Assembly (NCBI RefSeq): GCF_013822155.1
Contig: NZ_PNJW01000027.1
Span: 1-38,040 of the forward strand
DNA: 38,040 nt
Origin: Flavobacterium sp.
GTDB lineage: Bacteria; Bacteroidota; Bacteroidia; Flavobacteriales; Flavobacteriaceae
Reading direction: 5' to 3'
Positions within the stretch are counted from its first letter, which is position 1; every line of letters starts with the position of its first letter. Both the position numbers and the translations under genes were made by a program. The notes beneath the pieces were generated by a model, which searched no databases, had not been told where the DNA came from, and saw only the letters and a list, made by a program, of their open reading frames with translations. Below, one piece after another: positions 24,192 through 33,417 of this stretch.

Positions 24192-24941
24192 ATGAAAAAA
24201 TATAGAATAGGCCAAATAGTCCCCTCCTCCAACGTTACCATGGAAACTGAAATCCCGGCTATTTTTAGAGCAAGGGAAACCATTTTACCGGAACGTTTTA
24301 CCTTTCATTCTAGCCGTATGCGAATGAAAAAAGTAACCAAAGAAGAACTCGAAGCCATGGATGCCATGAGTTTGAAATGTGCTCAGGAATTGTCGGATGC
24401 TCATGTAGATGTGATGGGATATGCTTGCTTAGTAGCGATCATGAGCATGGGTCGCGGCTATCATTGTGTTTCTGAGGTAAATTTACATCAAGAGACAATT
24501 GCGAACGACTTCCCTACGCCTATTGTCACTTCTGCCGGTGCTTTGATTAACGGATTGAAAGTCTTGGGAGCTAAACAAATTTCCATCATCACACCGTATA
24601 TGCGACCCCTTACGGATAAAGTAGTGGATTATATAGAACACCAAGGCATCAAAGTGAAAGAAAGTATTGCACTTGAAATCCCGGATAACCTAGAAGTGGC
24701 TGCCCAAAACCCAATGAATTTATTGGAAATTTACAAACAATTGGATTTAACCGATGTGGATGTGTTAGTGGCTTCTGCCTGCGTTCAAATGCCTTCTTTG
24801 GAAGCTATTGATTTAATTCAAGCGGAATGTGGTATACCGGTAACTTCAGCAGCGGTTTGCACCACGTATGAAATGATGAAAAAGCTTGGCATTAAAGCAA
24901 AATCAAGTATTGGTGGAGAATTATTAAACGGGAAGTATTAG
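24192..24941 (+). CDS. Maleate cis-trans isomerase
   Basis: This 249-residue member of the Asp/Glu racemase superfamily is in the maleate isomerase/NicE group. The two catalytic Cys are Cys79 in MGYACLVAIMSMG and Cys197 in VASACVQMPSLE. Their spacing and positions closely follow the pair known from characterised maleate isomerases. It converts maleate to fumarate by transient C-S addition without a cofactor. I chose the ATG at 24192 because it starts the typical KYRIGQIVPSSNVTME; the upstream TTG at 24165 lies in intergenic repeat. As the last enzyme of the cluster it delivers fumarate to the TCA cycle, replacing the glutathione-dependent maleylpyruvate isomerase of many gentisate pathways. 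Confidence 0.93.
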   Translation: MKKYRIGQIVPSSNVTMETEIPAIFRARETILPERFTFHSSRMRMKKVTKEELEAMDAMSLKCAQELSDAHVDVMGYACLVAIMSMGRGYHCVSEVNLHQETIANDFPTPIVTSAGALINGLKVLGAKQISIITPYMRPLTDKVVDYIEHQGIKVKESIALEIPDNLEVAAQNPMNLLEIYKQLDLTDVDVLVASACVQMPSLEAIDLIQAECGIPVTSAAVCTTYEMMKKLGIKAKSSIGGELLNGKY

Positions 24942-24992
24942 TGATTTTTAATCAATTGTGATAATCTTACCATAATTCCATTTTACTTTTTT

Positions 24993-25000
24993 TAAATTTG
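24993..25000 (+). promoter_or_regulatory. -7 promoter box TAAATTTG of the OsmC gene
   Basis: TAAATTTG fits TAnnTTTG exactly and ends 23 bases before the OsmC ATG. A -33 TTG at the standard spacing is not evident. It suggests that the OsmC gene is transcribed on its own. Confidence 0.45.
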
Positions 25001-25023
25001 ACTATTACCAAAAAAAAGTAATT

Positions 25024-25434
25024 ATGAAAAGAAAAGCTACGGCCGTTTGGAACGGTACAGGAAAAGAAGGCAAAGGTCATTTAACAACGCAAAGCACAGT
25101 TTTAAACAAAACCCAATATTCGTTTGGCTCCCGTTTTGAAGAAGGCATCGGAACCAATCCCGAAGAGTTGATAGCAGCCGCTCATGCCGGTTGTTTCACC
25201 ATGAAATTGAGTTTTAACCTAACGAAAGCCGGTTTCCCTCCGGAAGAATTACAAACAGAAGGTCAAATCACGTTTGAAGACGGTGCCGTAACCAAATCGC
25301 ATTTGGTGCTGAAAGCCAAAGTCGCCGGTATTTCAGAAACCCATTTTGCTGAATTGGTCAAAGATGCCGAATTGAACTGCCCGATTTCGAAATTATTGAA
25401 TACAGCAATATCGGCGGAGTTTACTTTGAATTAA
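25024..25434 (+). CDS. OsmC-family peroxiredoxin
   Basis: This 136-residue OsmC/Ohr-family protein reduces organic hydroperoxides with a Cys pair: Cys57 in AAAHAGCFTMKLS and Cys119 in DAELNCPISK. The OsmC motif FEEGIGTNPEELIAAAHAGC is complete, and the length matches OsmC rather than Ohr. It follows the maleate isomerase gene by 82 bases, carries a likely separate promoter, and is followed by a strong terminator, so it is probably not part of the catabolic transcript. Protection from peroxides formed by oxygenases is a plausible but unproven link. Confidence 0.93.
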   Translation: MKRKATAVWNGTGKEGKGHLTTQSTVLNKTQYSFGSRFEEGIGTNPEELIAAAHAGCFTMKLSFNLTKAGFPPEELQTEGQITFEDGAVTKSHLVLKAKVAGISETHFAELVKDAELNCPISKLLNTAISAEFTLN

Positions 25435-25452
25435 CCCCATCTTTATAGATAT

Positions 25453-25479
25453 AAAAGGACATGCAAAACTTGTCCTTTT
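25453..25479. terminator. Bidirectional terminator between osmC and archaemetzincin genes
   Basis: AAAAGGACA (25453-25461) pairs with TGTCCTTTT (25471-25479) around a 9-base loop, with A and T runs on the two sides. It lies between two convergent genes and can serve both. Confidence 0.8.
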
Positions 25480-25489
25480 TTGTTTTCCG

Positions 25490-26107
25490 TTATTTTAATT
25501 TAAGCGTACAAGCTTCACAAAGAGCCAACTGAGCGTTATCAATGGTTGCCACACTTTCAACAGCATCAGTCATCACACAAGATTTATCCGGACAATGAGG
25601 TAAACCTAAATTATGTCCAAATTCGTGAACGGCCACTTTCTTTAAGCGGGTGAAATGTTTTTGTTTGTCGGAATGTTTGATTCGAAACGTGGAAACTATA
25701 CAACTGTTTCCCGGACAATACGCCAAACCCATAATACCCCAATCAGCATACTTATAAACGGGTGATTTGATTTTTCCATTGTTGTCTTTTTTGGTTACCG
25801 AAATATCCTGATGGGTCAATCCCAATACAAAATCTAAAGTATCCACTTTGAGACGCTTTTGTATTTTAATCAAACTGTCTGCTCGGTATCGGGCTGATTT
25901 TACTTGAATAAAAGCATTTTTAGGAAGTGGTAGTTCAGGCAAAACCACCGTTTTCAAATCATAAAATTCACTTATGACTTTTGCAATGGTATCGGTTTTG
26001 TCTTTCGGAAAATCGTTGTAAGGTTGGATGCCTACTAGTGTACTTTTGTCAATTTTGGGTTGACACGATACGAGTAAAATCAGTAAAAAGCAAAGGTATT
26101 TATACAT
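25490..26107 (-). CDS. Archaemetzincin-like zinc metalloprotease, lipoprotein
   Basis: This 205-residue protein has a signal peptide with a lipobox (LLVSC, Cys15). The archaemetzincin zinc motif is complete: HEFGHNLGLPHC (His161, Glu162, His165, His171, Cys172), then Cys177, the Met-turn Met179, and after exactly 17 residues Cys197-x-x-Cys200 for a second zinc. The family consists of small metzincin peptidases, mostly cytoplasmic in archaea and vertebrates, with unknown natural substrates. Export as a lipoprotein is the unusual point here. It lies between the his operon and the OsmC gene on the minus strand. Confidence 0.9.
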   Translation of the reverse strand: MYKYLCFLLILLVSCQPKIDKSTLVGIQPYNDFPKDKTDTIAKVISEFYDLKTVVLPELPLPKNAFIQVKSARYRADSLIKIQKRLKVDTLDFVLGLTHQDISVTKKDNNGKIKSPVYKYADWGIMGLAYCPGNSCIVSTFRIKHSDKQKHFTRLKKVAVHEFGHNLGLPHCPDKSCVMTDAVESVATIDNAQLALCEACTLKLK

Positions 26108-26213
26108 GAATTATATTTTTAGTAATTATAATTTTAAATTCTAAAATATAAAAACTCAATAAAGGAATTAAAATTTTAAACAGAATCAATTATTTTAATA
26201 AAATGAGGCATTT

Positions 26214-26813
26214 TTACTTTTTCCTTCCTGCTAATACTGCGACCACATCCTCCAACGAATGTTCTTTTGCCGCGAGTAAAATTAAATAGTGAAAAAGTAA
26301 ATCGGCACTTTCGTTTAAAAACAAATTGGTATTAGAATCTTTTGCTTCAATAATTACTTCAACGGCCTCCTCGCCTACTTTTTGTGCAATGGCATTGATT
26401 CCATTAGCAAAAAGACTTGAAACATAACTCGATTCATTATTAAGATTTTCTTTTCGAGACTGAATCGTTGCTTCCAATTGCGATAAAAACCCATAGTTTG
26501 CTTTGTTCGGTTCGTTCCAACAAGTATCCGAACCGGTGTGACAAGTAGGACCTTCAGGTTTGACTTGTATCAACAAAGTATCATCATCGCAATCATTTTT
26601 AATCGTGATGACCTTTAAAAAATGGCCGCTTTCTTCACCTTTCACCCAAATTCTGTTTTTAGACCGACTGAAAAATGTTGTCTTTTTGGTTGCGATGGTT
26701 TGTTGCAAGGATTCCTCGTTCATATAACCCAACATCAACACTTTTTGGGTTTCAAAATCTTGAATAATGGCAGGAACTAAACCCTGAGGGTCTTTTGAAA
26801 AATTGACTTTCAT
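26214..26813 (-). CDS. hisI: Phosphoribosyl-AMP cyclohydrolase/phosphoribosyl-ATP pyrophosphatase
   Basis: This 199-residue bifunctional HisIE carries out steps 2 and 3 of histidine synthesis. The N-terminal cyclohydrolase part (about 1-105) has VLMLGYMNEESL, FFSRSKNRIWVKGEESGH and the metal-binding segment DDDTLLIQVKPEGPTCHTGSDTCW. The C-terminal pyrophosphohydrolase part (about 110-199) has QKVGEEAVEVIIEAKD and ESADLLFHYLILL. It is the last gene of the operon, 2 bases after hisF. A weak AT-rich hairpin overlaps its stop codon (26200-26214). Confidence 0.95.
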   Translation of the reverse strand: MKVNFSKDPQGLVPAIIQDFETQKVLMLGYMNEESLQQTIATKKTTFFSRSKNRIWVKGEESGHFLKVITIKNDCDDDTLLIQVKPEGPTCHTGSDTCWNEPNKANYGFLSQLEATIQSRKENLNNESSYVSSLFANGINAIAQKVGEEAVEVIIEAKDSNTNLFLNESADLLFHYLILLAAKEHSLEDVVAVLAGRKK

Positions 26814-26815
26814 AA

Positions 26816-27571
26816 TTATTGTCTAATGGGTATATTATTATTTTGTAACACTTTTTTTAACTCTGGAATTTGTATTGTTCCAAAGTGAAACACACTCGCT
26901 GCCAATGCAGCATCGGCTTTTCCAAAATGGAAAGCATCAATGAAATCTTCCATTTTTCCGGCACCTCCGGAAGCGATGATGGGAATGTTTACCGTCTCTG
27001 AAAGTTGAGCAAGCATTTCATTGGCAAATCCGTTTTTTGTACCATCGTGATTCATGGAAGTAAAGAGCAATTCGCCGGCTCCGTTTTGTTCGACTTCTTT
27101 GGCCCAATCCAATAAAAACAATTCAGTGGGAATCTTTCCACCGGAACGATAAACTCGCCATTGCTTATTTTCCAACTTTGCATCAATTGCCACCACGATG
27201 CATTGGTTGCCAAATTCACGGGAAAGTTCGCCAACTAATTTCCTATTCGTAATGGCAGAGCTGTTGATTGCAATTTTATCTGCTCCGTTTTTAAGTAAGG
27301 CTTCTACATCATTGATGGAGGCAATTCCACCTCCTACCGTAAAAGGAATATTGATGGTGGTCGCAATTTCACGAACCAATGCTTGCAACGTTTTTCGATT
27401 TTCCAGCGTTGCCGTAATATCTAAAAACGCCAATTCATCCGCACCTTGTTCGGAATACTTTTGAGCTAATTCCACCGGATTTCCAGCATCTATTAAATCA
27501 AGAAAATTAACTCCTTTAACCGTGCGACCGTTTTTAATATCTAAACAGGGAATAATTCTTTTGGTTAACAT
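26816..27571 (-). CDS. hisF: Imidazole glycerol phosphate synthase, cyclase subunit
   Basis: This 251-residue (beta/alpha)8 barrel has the HisF start [18 protein letters not shown] with catalytic Asp11, the second-half Asp in CIVVAIDAK, and the phosphate-binding repeats GGGIAS and [13 protein letters not shown]. It combines PRFAR with ammonia from HisH to give IGP and AICAR. It overlaps hisA by 7 bases. Confidence 0.96.
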   Translation of the reverse strand: MLTKRIIPCLDIKNGRTVKGVNFLDLIDAGNPVELAQKYSEQGADELAFLDITATLENRKTLQALVREIATTINIPFTVGGGIASINDVEALLKNGADKIAINSSAITNRKLVGELSREFGNQCIVVAIDAKLENKQWRVYRSGGKIPTELFLLDWAKEVEQNGAGELLFTSMNHDGTKNGFANEMLAQLSETVNIPIIASGGAGKMEDFIDAFHFGKADAALAASVFHFGTIQIPELKKVLQNNNIPIRQ

Positions 27572-28308
27572 GATTCGAATGATTGTGGTGAAAGAATATA
27601 TTGTTCCAATTGTTTCAAAGAAATAACACCTTCATAAATTGCTTTGCCCAAAATAGCTCCTTCGCATCCTACCGCAGCTACTTTTTGTAAATCGGAAAGG
27701 TGTGTAATCCCTCCGGAAGCAATTAATTGAAGTGTTGGAATCTCAGAAATAATTTTTTTGTATAGTTTAGCATTAGGACCAAGCAACATGCCATCTTTAG
27801 CAATATCTGTACATATAACTGTCGAGATTCCCTTTTTTACATAAGCTATAATAAAAGGAATTAATTCCAACTCACTGGTTTCTGTCCAGCCTGAAACGGC
27901 AATTTTACCGTTGTTTTGATCGGCTCCTAACAGAATTCGGTCCGCTCCATATGTTGCAATCCATTGTTGAAACAACTCCGGATTCTTTACCGCAATGGAA
28001 CCGCCGGTAATTTGCAAAGCTCCGCATTCAAAAGCAACTTTTAAATCGGCATCCGATTTTAATCCGCCACCGAAATCAATTTTTAAATTGGTTTTTGATG
28101 CTAGTTGTTCCAAAATCTTATAATTGGTAATCTGACCGATTTTCGCACCGTCTAAATCGACCAAATGCAAATAGTTGATGCCGTGCGATTCGAATGCTTT
28201 GGCGACTTCCAATGGGTTTTCGTTGTATATTTTTTGGGTGCTGTAATCGCCTTTGGACAAGCGTACACACTTTCCGTCGATGATATCAATGGCTGGGATA
28301 ATTCGCAT
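27565..28308 (-). CDS. hisA: ProFAR isomerase
   Basis: This 247-residue (beta/alpha)8 barrel paralogous to HisF has [17 protein letters not shown] (catalytic Asp8), [12 protein letters not shown], the [14 protein letters not shown] motif with the second catalytic Asp, and [12 protein letters not shown]. It isomerises ProFAR to PRFAR. There is one base between hisH and this gene, and it overlaps hisF downstream, so translation is probably coupled. Confidence 0.96.
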   Translation of the reverse strand: MRIIPAIDIIDGKCVRLSKGDYSTQKIYNENPLEVAKAFESHGINYLHLVDLDGAKIGQITNYKILEQLASKTNLKIDFGGGLKSDADLKVAFECGALQITGGSIAVKNPELFQQWIATYGADRILLGADQNNGKIAVSGWTETSELELIPFIIAYVKKGISTVICTDIAKDGMLLGPNAKLYKKIISEIPTLQLIASGGITHLSDLQKVAAVGCEGAILGKAIYEGVISLKQLEQYILSPQSFESC

Positions 28309-28309
28309 A

Positions 28310-28891
28310 TTATAATTTTAAAAAATTAGACAGCAATTGGGATCCTACTTTTCCACTCTTTTCCGGATGAAACTGAACCCCGTAAAAATTATTCTTTTGT
28401 AAGGCGGACGAATACGTACAATCATAGGCTGTTTCAGCTATGGATTCAGAACATTTTGGGGCGTAATAGCTATGAACAAAATACATGAACTCACACTCGC
28501 TAATTCCTTTGAAAAGAGCAGATTGCAAATTATTTATTTTGTTCCAACCGGTATGAGGTGTTCGCACGTCTTTGGGAAAACGAATAACAGTTGCATCGAA
28601 GATTTCCAGACCTTTGGTGTTGCGTTCTTCGCTGAAAGCACACATCAATTGCATGCCTAAACAAATACCTAAAACAGGTTGCTTTAAGGTGGGAATGAGT
28701 ATATCCAAACCACTTTCGGTTAACTTTTTCATAGCAGTTTGGGCTTCTCCAACGCCGGGAAAAATAACCTTATCTGCCAATTGGATGGTTTCGATGTCAT
28801 TACTCAAAATTCCTTCGTAACCCAATCGCTGCAATGCGAATTGTATGCTTTGAATGTTTCCGGAACCATAATCTATAATTACAATTTTCAT
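28310..28891 (-). CDS. hisH: Imidazole glycerol phosphate synthase, glutamine amidotransferase subunit
   Basis: This 193-residue class I glutamine amidotransferase has the nucleophile Cys77 in [10 protein letters not shown] and His175/Glu177 in FHPEKSG completing the triad. It produces ammonia for HisF. The start codon shares one base with the hisB stop. Confidence 0.96.
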   Translation of the reverse strand: MKIVIIDYGSGNIQSIQFALQRLGYEGILSNDIETIQLADKVIFPGVGEAQTAMKKLTESGLDILIPTLKQPVLGICLGMQLMCAFSEERNTKGLEIFDATVIRFPKDVRTPHTGWNKINNLQSALFKGISECEFMYFVHSYYAPKCSESIAETAYDCTYSSALQKNNFYGVQFHPEKSGKVGSQLLSNFLKL

Positions 28892-30024
28892 TATAAAATG
28901 CCTTTAGTGGTGGGTAAAATCATTTTTTCTACATCGCGTTTAACCGCCATTTTAATTGCTTTTCCAAAAGCTTTAAAAATCGCTTCAATTTTATGGTGTT
29001 CATTCGTACCTTCTGCTTTAATATTCAGATTAGCTTTCGCTCCATCGGTAAACGATTTAAAAAAATGGAGAAACATCTCCGTAGGCATATCCCCTATTTT
29101 TTCTCTTTTAAAATTTGACTCCCAAACCAACCAATTTCTCCCACCAAAATCAATGGCTACTTGTGCCAAACAATCGTCCATGGGCAATGTAAATCCGTAA
29201 CGTTCAATGCCTAATTTGTTTCCTAAGGCCATAGCAAACGTTTCGCCTAAAGCAATAGCGGTGTCTTCAATGGTGTGGTGTTCATCCACTTTTAAATCGC
29301 CATTAACTTCAATAATCAAATCCATTTGCCCGTGTTTGCTGATTTGTTCAAGCATGTGGTCAAAAAACGGCAAGCCGGTGTTGATTTGACTTTTTCCGGT
29401 TCCATCTAAATTTAATTCTATCTGAATAGCGGTTTCATTCGTTTTCCGAATGTTTGTGGCCACGCGATGGTCTACTTTTAAATACTCGTAAATGGCTTTC
29501 CAAGAAGTGGTTTCTAAAACAATGGTTGCAGCCAACTCATTCGAAATTTCATTTACATCGTTGACGTTTGGTGTGGAGGGAATGAAAATCGCCTTTGCTC
29601 CTAAATTCTTTGCCAATTCCACATCAGTCAAACGGTCGCCTATCACCAAAGATTCTTCTAAATTATAGTCCGCATTATTGAGGTATTTGGTCAACATTCC
29701 GGTTCTTGGTTTACGTGTAGGAGCATTTTCGTGAGGAAAACTTTTATCAATTAAAATTTCAGAAAACACAATGCCTTCATTTGCAAACGCGTTCACAATA
29801 AAATTTTGTGTAGGCCAAAAAGTTTCTTCCGGAAAAGAATTGGTTCCCAAACCATCTTGATTAGTTACCATTACTATTTCATAATCTAATTCTTTAGCAA
29901 TTTTTGATAGATAGAAAAATACTTTAGGATAAAATTCTAATTTTGACAAATTGTCTAATTGAAAATCGGAGGGTTCAATCACCAAGGTTCCGTCGCGATC
30001 GATAAATAATACTTTTTGAGCCAT
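28891..30024 (-). CDS. hisB: Bifunctional histidinol-phosphatase/imidazoleglycerol-phosphate dehydratase
   Basis: This 377-residue fusion has an N-terminal HAD phosphatase (about 1-165) with FIDRDGTL (Asp9, Asp11), [10 protein letters not shown] and [17 protein letters not shown]. The C-terminal IGP dehydratase (about 185-377) has the metal-ligand motifs [13 protein letters not shown] and [15 protein letters not shown]. It performs two non-consecutive steps of the pathway. The fusion is typical of enterobacteria and many Bacteroidota. It shares one base with both hisC and hisH. Confidence 0.96.
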   Translation of the reverse strand: MAQKVLFIDRDGTLVIEPSDFQLDNLSKLEFYPKVFFYLSKIAKELDYEIVMVTNQDGLGTNSFPEETFWPTQNFIVNAFANEGIVFSEILIDKSFPHENAPTRKPRTGMLTKYLNNADYNLEESLVIGDRLTDVELAKNLGAKAIFIPSTPNVNDVNEISNELAATIVLETTSWKAIYEYLKVDHRVATNIRKTNETAIQIELNLDGTGKSQINTGLPFFDHMLEQISKHGQMDLIIEVNGDLKVDEHHTIEDTAIALGETFAMALGNKLGIERYGFTLPMDDCLAQVAIDFGGRNWLVWESNFKREKIGDMPTEMFLHFFKSFTDGAKANLNIKAEGTNEHHKIEAIFKAFGKAIKMAVKRDVEKMILPTTKGIL

Positions 30025-31067
30025 TACAGTTGTTTTAAAATGGTTAATAGTTGTTCATTCTCTTTTCGTGTGCCAATGGTAATTCGTAAACAGTTTTCAC
30101 AAAGGGGTTGGTTGCTTCTGTTTCGTACCACTATTCCTTTAGAAAGCAGTTGCTGGTAACGCAAATTGGCATCGTCTACACGTATCAATATAAAATTAGC
30201 ATCGGTTGCAAAGACTTTTACCACAAAGGATAATTTGCTCAATTCCTCTATCAAAATTGTCCGTAATCCAAGTAAGGCAGCAAGATCATTTTTGAGTTTA
30301 TCGGACTGATTCAAACTTAAAATAGCTTGTCTTTGCGACAACGAATTGATATTGTACGGTGGTTTAATTTTATTTAAAATCGAAATGATCGCTGGCGAAG
30401 CATACAACACGCCAATACGAATTCCTGCCAAACCATAGGCTTTTGAAAGTGTTTGGGTAATAATTAAATTGGGATAGGTTTCCAATTGCGTGAGCCAGCT
30501 TTCTTGGGTGGAAAAATCGATGTACGCCTCATCAATCACCACAAATCCTTGAAAACTTTTCACAATTTTTTCGATGGATGCCCGGCTGAATGAATTACCC
30601 GTTGGATTATTGGGCGAACACAAAAAGATAATTTTAGTTTGGTTGGTCACTTGATTTAAAATTTCGTCCACATCTAATTGAAAGTCGGCTGTTAAAAACA
30701 CTTCCCGGTTTTCCACAGCGTTTAATTGTGATAAAACGCCATACATTCCATAAGTTGGCGGATGAGTAATTACGTTATCTTCCTTGGGTTCACAAAAGGC
30801 TCTTAAAATTAAATCCAACACTTCATCGCTTCCGTTACCAATTAAAATGGAAGTTTCAGCAACCTTTTTTTGCTTGGACAAAACTTGCTTCAAGGATAAT
30901 TGCTTTGGATCAGGATAACGATTCAGGCCTGTTTCAAATGGATTTTCATTCGCATCCAAAAAAATTAATTGTTGATTGGTAGACGTAAATTCATCGCGTG
31001 CAGAGGAATAGGAACGCATTTCTCGTACGTTTTTTCGAATCATTGGTTCTAGTTTAAACACTTGCAT
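30024..31067 (-). CDS. hisC: Histidinol-phosphate aminotransferase
   Basis: This 347-residue fold-type I PLP enzyme has [25 protein letters not shown], the PLP Lys209 in [14 protein letters not shown] and the C-terminal [14 protein letters not shown]. It transfers an amino group from glutamate to imidazoleacetol phosphate. It starts 4 bases after hisD and ends one base into hisB. Confidence 0.96.
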   Translation of the reverse strand: MQVFKLEPMIRKNVREMRSYSSARDEFTSTNQQLIFLDANENPFETGLNRYPDPKQLSLKQVLSKQKKVAETSILIGNGSDEVLDLILRAFCEPKEDNVITHPPTYGMYGVLSQLNAVENREVFLTADFQLDVDEILNQVTNQTKIIFLCSPNNPTGNSFSRASIEKIVKSFQGFVVIDEAYIDFSTQESWLTQLETYPNLIITQTLSKAYGLAGIRIGVLYASPAIISILNKIKPPYNINSLSQRQAILSLNQSDKLKNDLAALLGLRTILIEELSKLSFVVKVFATDANFILIRVDDANLRYQQLLSKGIVVRNRSNQPLCENCLRITIGTRKENEQLLTILKQL

Positions 31068-31071
31068 AAAA

Positions 31072-32367
31072 CTACTTTTTATTAGATTTTAAATCGGTCA
31101 AACGCAAGGTCACTGCATTTTTGTGACCTTGTAATCCTTCAGCTTCAGCCATGATTTCAATGGTTTTTCCAATGTTTTGAATACCAACAGCTGAAATTTT
31201 TTGATAGGTAATTGCTTTTAAAAAACTATCTAAATTGATACCTGAATAATTTTTACTGAACCCATTGGTTGGCAAGGTGTGATTGGTTCCCGAAGCATAA
31301 TCTCCTGCACTTTCCGGAGTAAAATTCCCGATAAAAACAGAACCTGCATTTTGAATTCCTTTCAGATAAAAATCTTCGTCTTTGCTGCAAATAATCAAGT
31401 GTTCCGGACCGTATTCATTCACTAAATCCAAAATATCCGATATTGATTCACAATAAATCAATTTCGAGTTAGCAATCGCTTTGGCTGCTATTTCCTTTCT
31501 GGGAAGCAGTTCCAATTGATTGTTGAGTTCCTTAGTAACTTCTTCCATCAGTGCTTTTGAATTGGTTACCAACAAAACTTGACTGTCAACTCCGTGTTCG
31601 GCTTGACTCAGTAAATCGGAAGCGACATATTTAGGAATAGCAGTTTCGTCGGCAATAACAAGCAATTCGGAAGGTCCGGCCGGCATATCAATGGCTACAC
31701 CAAATTGCGTGGCATATTGTTTGGCAGCGGTAACATATTGATTTCCGGGACCAAAAATTTTATACACTTTCGGAATGGTCGACGTGCCAAAAGTCAGCCC
31801 CGCAATGGCTTGAATACCTCCCACCTTATAAATTTTTGTTACACCACACAATTGAGCAGCATATAAAATAGCCGGATGTATTTTTCCTTCCTTAGTTGGT
31901 GGCGAGCATAAAACAATTTCCTGACAACCCGCGAGTGAAGCCGGAATAGCCAACATCAAAACCGTTGAAAATAAAGGAGCGGTGCCACCAGGAATATACA
32001 AACCTACTTTTTGAATGGGCTTCTTTTCTTGCCAACAAACAACATCTGTTTGGGTTTCTACTCGAACTTGCATTGTTTTTTGAGCCGCGTGAAAAGCTTC
32101 AATATTTTGCTTTGCTGTTGCAATCGCTTCTTTTAATTCAGAAGGAACCAATTGAAGGGCTTCTTCCATTTCTGATGGCGAAACAGTTATGTTTGTTACC
32201 GAAACACCATCTAAATAGGCAGTATATTTTTGAATGGCGGCATCACCTTTTGCTTGTATTTCCTTAAAAATAGATTGAACAGTTTCTTCGATTTGATCGA
32301 ATTGTAAGGTTGGACGTTTTAAAAGTTCCGCCCAAGTTTCGGGTTTTGGATTGGTGTATTTTTGCAT
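31072..32367 (-). CDS. hisD: Histidinol dehydrogenase
   Basis: This NAD- and zinc-dependent enzyme catalyses the last two oxidations to histidine. Visible motifs are VGLYIPGGTAPLFSTVLMLAIPA, KIFGPGNQYVTAAKQ, DMPAGPSELLVIAD, SQAEHGVDSQ, EHLIICS and NAGSVFIGNFTPESAGDYASGTNHTLPT. I take the ATG at 32367, giving 431 residues and a start like other HisD proteins. An in-frame ATG at 32397 would add 10 residues and overlap the end of hisG by 20 bases. Confidence 0.95.
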   Translation of the reverse strand: MQKYTNPKPETWAELLKRPTLQFDQIEETVQSIFKEIQAKGDAAIQKYTAYLDGVSVTNITVSPSEMEEALQLVPSELKEAIATAKQNIEAFHAAQKTMQVRVETQTDVVCWQEKKPIQKVGLYIPGGTAPLFSTVLMLAIPASLAGCQEIVLCSPPTKEGKIHPAILYAAQLCGVTKIYKVGGIQAIAGLTFGTSTIPKVYKIFGPGNQYVTAAKQYATQFGVAIDMPAGPSELLVIADETAIPKYVASDLLSQAEHGVDSQVLLVTNSKALMEEVTKELNNQLELLPRKEIAAKAIANSKLIYCESISDILDLVNEYGPEHLIICSKDEDFYLKGIQNAGSVFIGNFTPESAGDYASGTNHTLPTNGFSKNYSGINLDSFLKAITYQKISAVGIQNIGKTIEIMAEAEGLQGHKNAVTLRLTDLKSNKK

Positions 32368-32377
32368 GATGATAGAT

Positions 32378-33235
32378 TTATAAAACGATTTTTTCAATGG
32401 GACAAACTAAAATTCCTTCGGCTCCAGCTTCTTTCAATTGGTCGATTACCTCCCAAAATTGATCTTCGTTGATGACCGAATGTAAACTGCTCCAACCTTC
32501 TTCTGCCAAAGGCATAATCGTTGGACTTTTTAAAACCGGAAGAATAGCACTCACTTTTGCGATGCTGGAATTGGGGACATTCATTAAAATATATTTTGAT
32601 TTTCGGGCTTTGAGCACCGATTGAATGCGAAATTGCAGTTGATTAACAATTTTTTCAACAGGAGGTGAAAGTTTGGGCGAAACAGCCAATACGGCTTCAC
32701 TTTTCATAATCACTTCCACTTCTTTCAAATTGTTTTTAAATAAGGTACTTCCGCTGGAAACGATATCTACTATCGCATCGGAAAGTCCAATGTTCGGGGC
32801 GATTTCAACGGAACCGGAAATTTCGTGAATGTCAATGGTCACCTTTTTGGAATTGAAATAATTCAAAACGGTTTTGGGGTAAGATGTCGCCACCCGAAGT
32901 CCGTTTAAATCTTGAATAGAATTGTAGGCAAAGTTCTGCGGAACCGCAATGGAGACTTTACATTTAGAAAAGCCTAACTTTTCAACGACTTGAATCGGAT
33001 AGCCTTTTTCAACCAACAGGTTATCGCCAACAATGGCTGCATCTACTACTCCATCCACCAAATACTGTGGGATGTCTGAGTTTCGCAGAAATAATACTTC
33101 CAACGGAAAATTAGAAGCCGTAACTTTTAATTGATCGTTCCCGTTGCTGATGGAAATTCCGCAGTCTCTGAGAATTTGAATGCTTTCGTCATGTAAACGT
33201 CCGGATTTTTGAATGGCAATTTTTAATAGACTCAT
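32378..33235 (-). CDS. hisG: ATP phosphoribosyltransferase, long form
   Basis: This 285-residue HisG catalyses the first and committed step of histidine synthesis. It has AIQKSGRLHDESIQIL, VDAAIVGDNLLVEKG, the PRPP-binding loop GLSDAIVDIVSSGSTL and a C-terminal ACT-like regulatory domain (about 215-285) that binds histidine for feedback inhibition. The long form works without HisZ, and no hisZ is present. It is the first structural gene, 108 bases after the leader peptide stop. Confidence 0.96.
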   Translation of the reverse strand: MSLLKIAIQKSGRLHDESIQILRDCGISISNGNDQLKVTASNFPLEVLFLRNSDIPQYLVDGVVDAAIVGDNLLVEKGYPIQVVEKLGFSKCKVSIAVPQNFAYNSIQDLNGLRVATSYPKTVLNYFNSKKVTIDIHEISGSVEIAPNIGLSDAIVDIVSSGSTLFKNNLKEVEVIMKSEAVLAVSPKLSPPVEKIVNQLQFRIQSVLKARKSKYILMNVPNSSIAKVSAILPVLKSPTIMPLAEEGWSSLHSVINEDQFWEVIDQLKEAGAEGILVCPIEKIVL

Positions 33236-33283
33236 TTTTTAATTTGGGTTATGATGAGTATATCCGGCAGTGGTAGAAAATAA

Positions 33284-33312
33284 AAACCCGCTTGATATAC
33301 TCAAACGGGTTT
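33284..33312 (-). terminator. Attenuator terminator of the his operon
   Basis: AAACCCG (33284-33290) pairs with CGGGTTT (33306-33312), and inner TTGA/TCAA pairs extend the stem across one mismatch. On the minus strand the hairpin ends in GGGTTTTTATTTT. It lies between the His-rich leader peptide and hisG, where it can stop transcription when histidine is plentiful. Confidence 0.85.
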
Positions 33313-33343
33313 ATAATTTATGTTTATTTACTACATAACATCA

Positions 33344-33400
33344 TTACCTCGCATGAGCGTGGAAAAAATGATGATGATGATGTAATAAATTGGTGTACAT
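33344..33400 (-). CDS. hisL: His operon leader peptide (seven His in 18 residues)
   Basis: On the minus strand an ATG at 33400 opens the 18-codon reading frame MYTNLLHHHHHFFHAHAR followed by TAA. Five consecutive His codons (all CAT) and two more further on make ribosome movement depend on charged tRNA-His. The last His codons (CATCATT, 33367-33373) can pair with AATGATG at 33339-33345 around the stop codon. This offers the alternative pairing needed to control the terminator at 33284-33312. I see the peptide, complementary segments and terminator; the exact antiterminator is not resolved. It is the regulatory leader of hisG-D-C-B-H-A-F-IE. Confidence 0.9.
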   Translation of the reverse strand: MYTNLLHHHHHFFHAHAR

Positions 33401-33417
33401 GTTAAATAATTATAGTG

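Noticed and set aside
24942..25434. OsmC gene as part of the catabolic operon
   Set aside because: An 82-base gap with an exact -7 promoter box and its own terminator suggest independent expression.
32368..32397. Longer hisD start at 32397
   Set aside because: It would overlap hisG by 20 bases and add ten residues not typical of HisD; the ATG at 32367 gives the usual N terminus.
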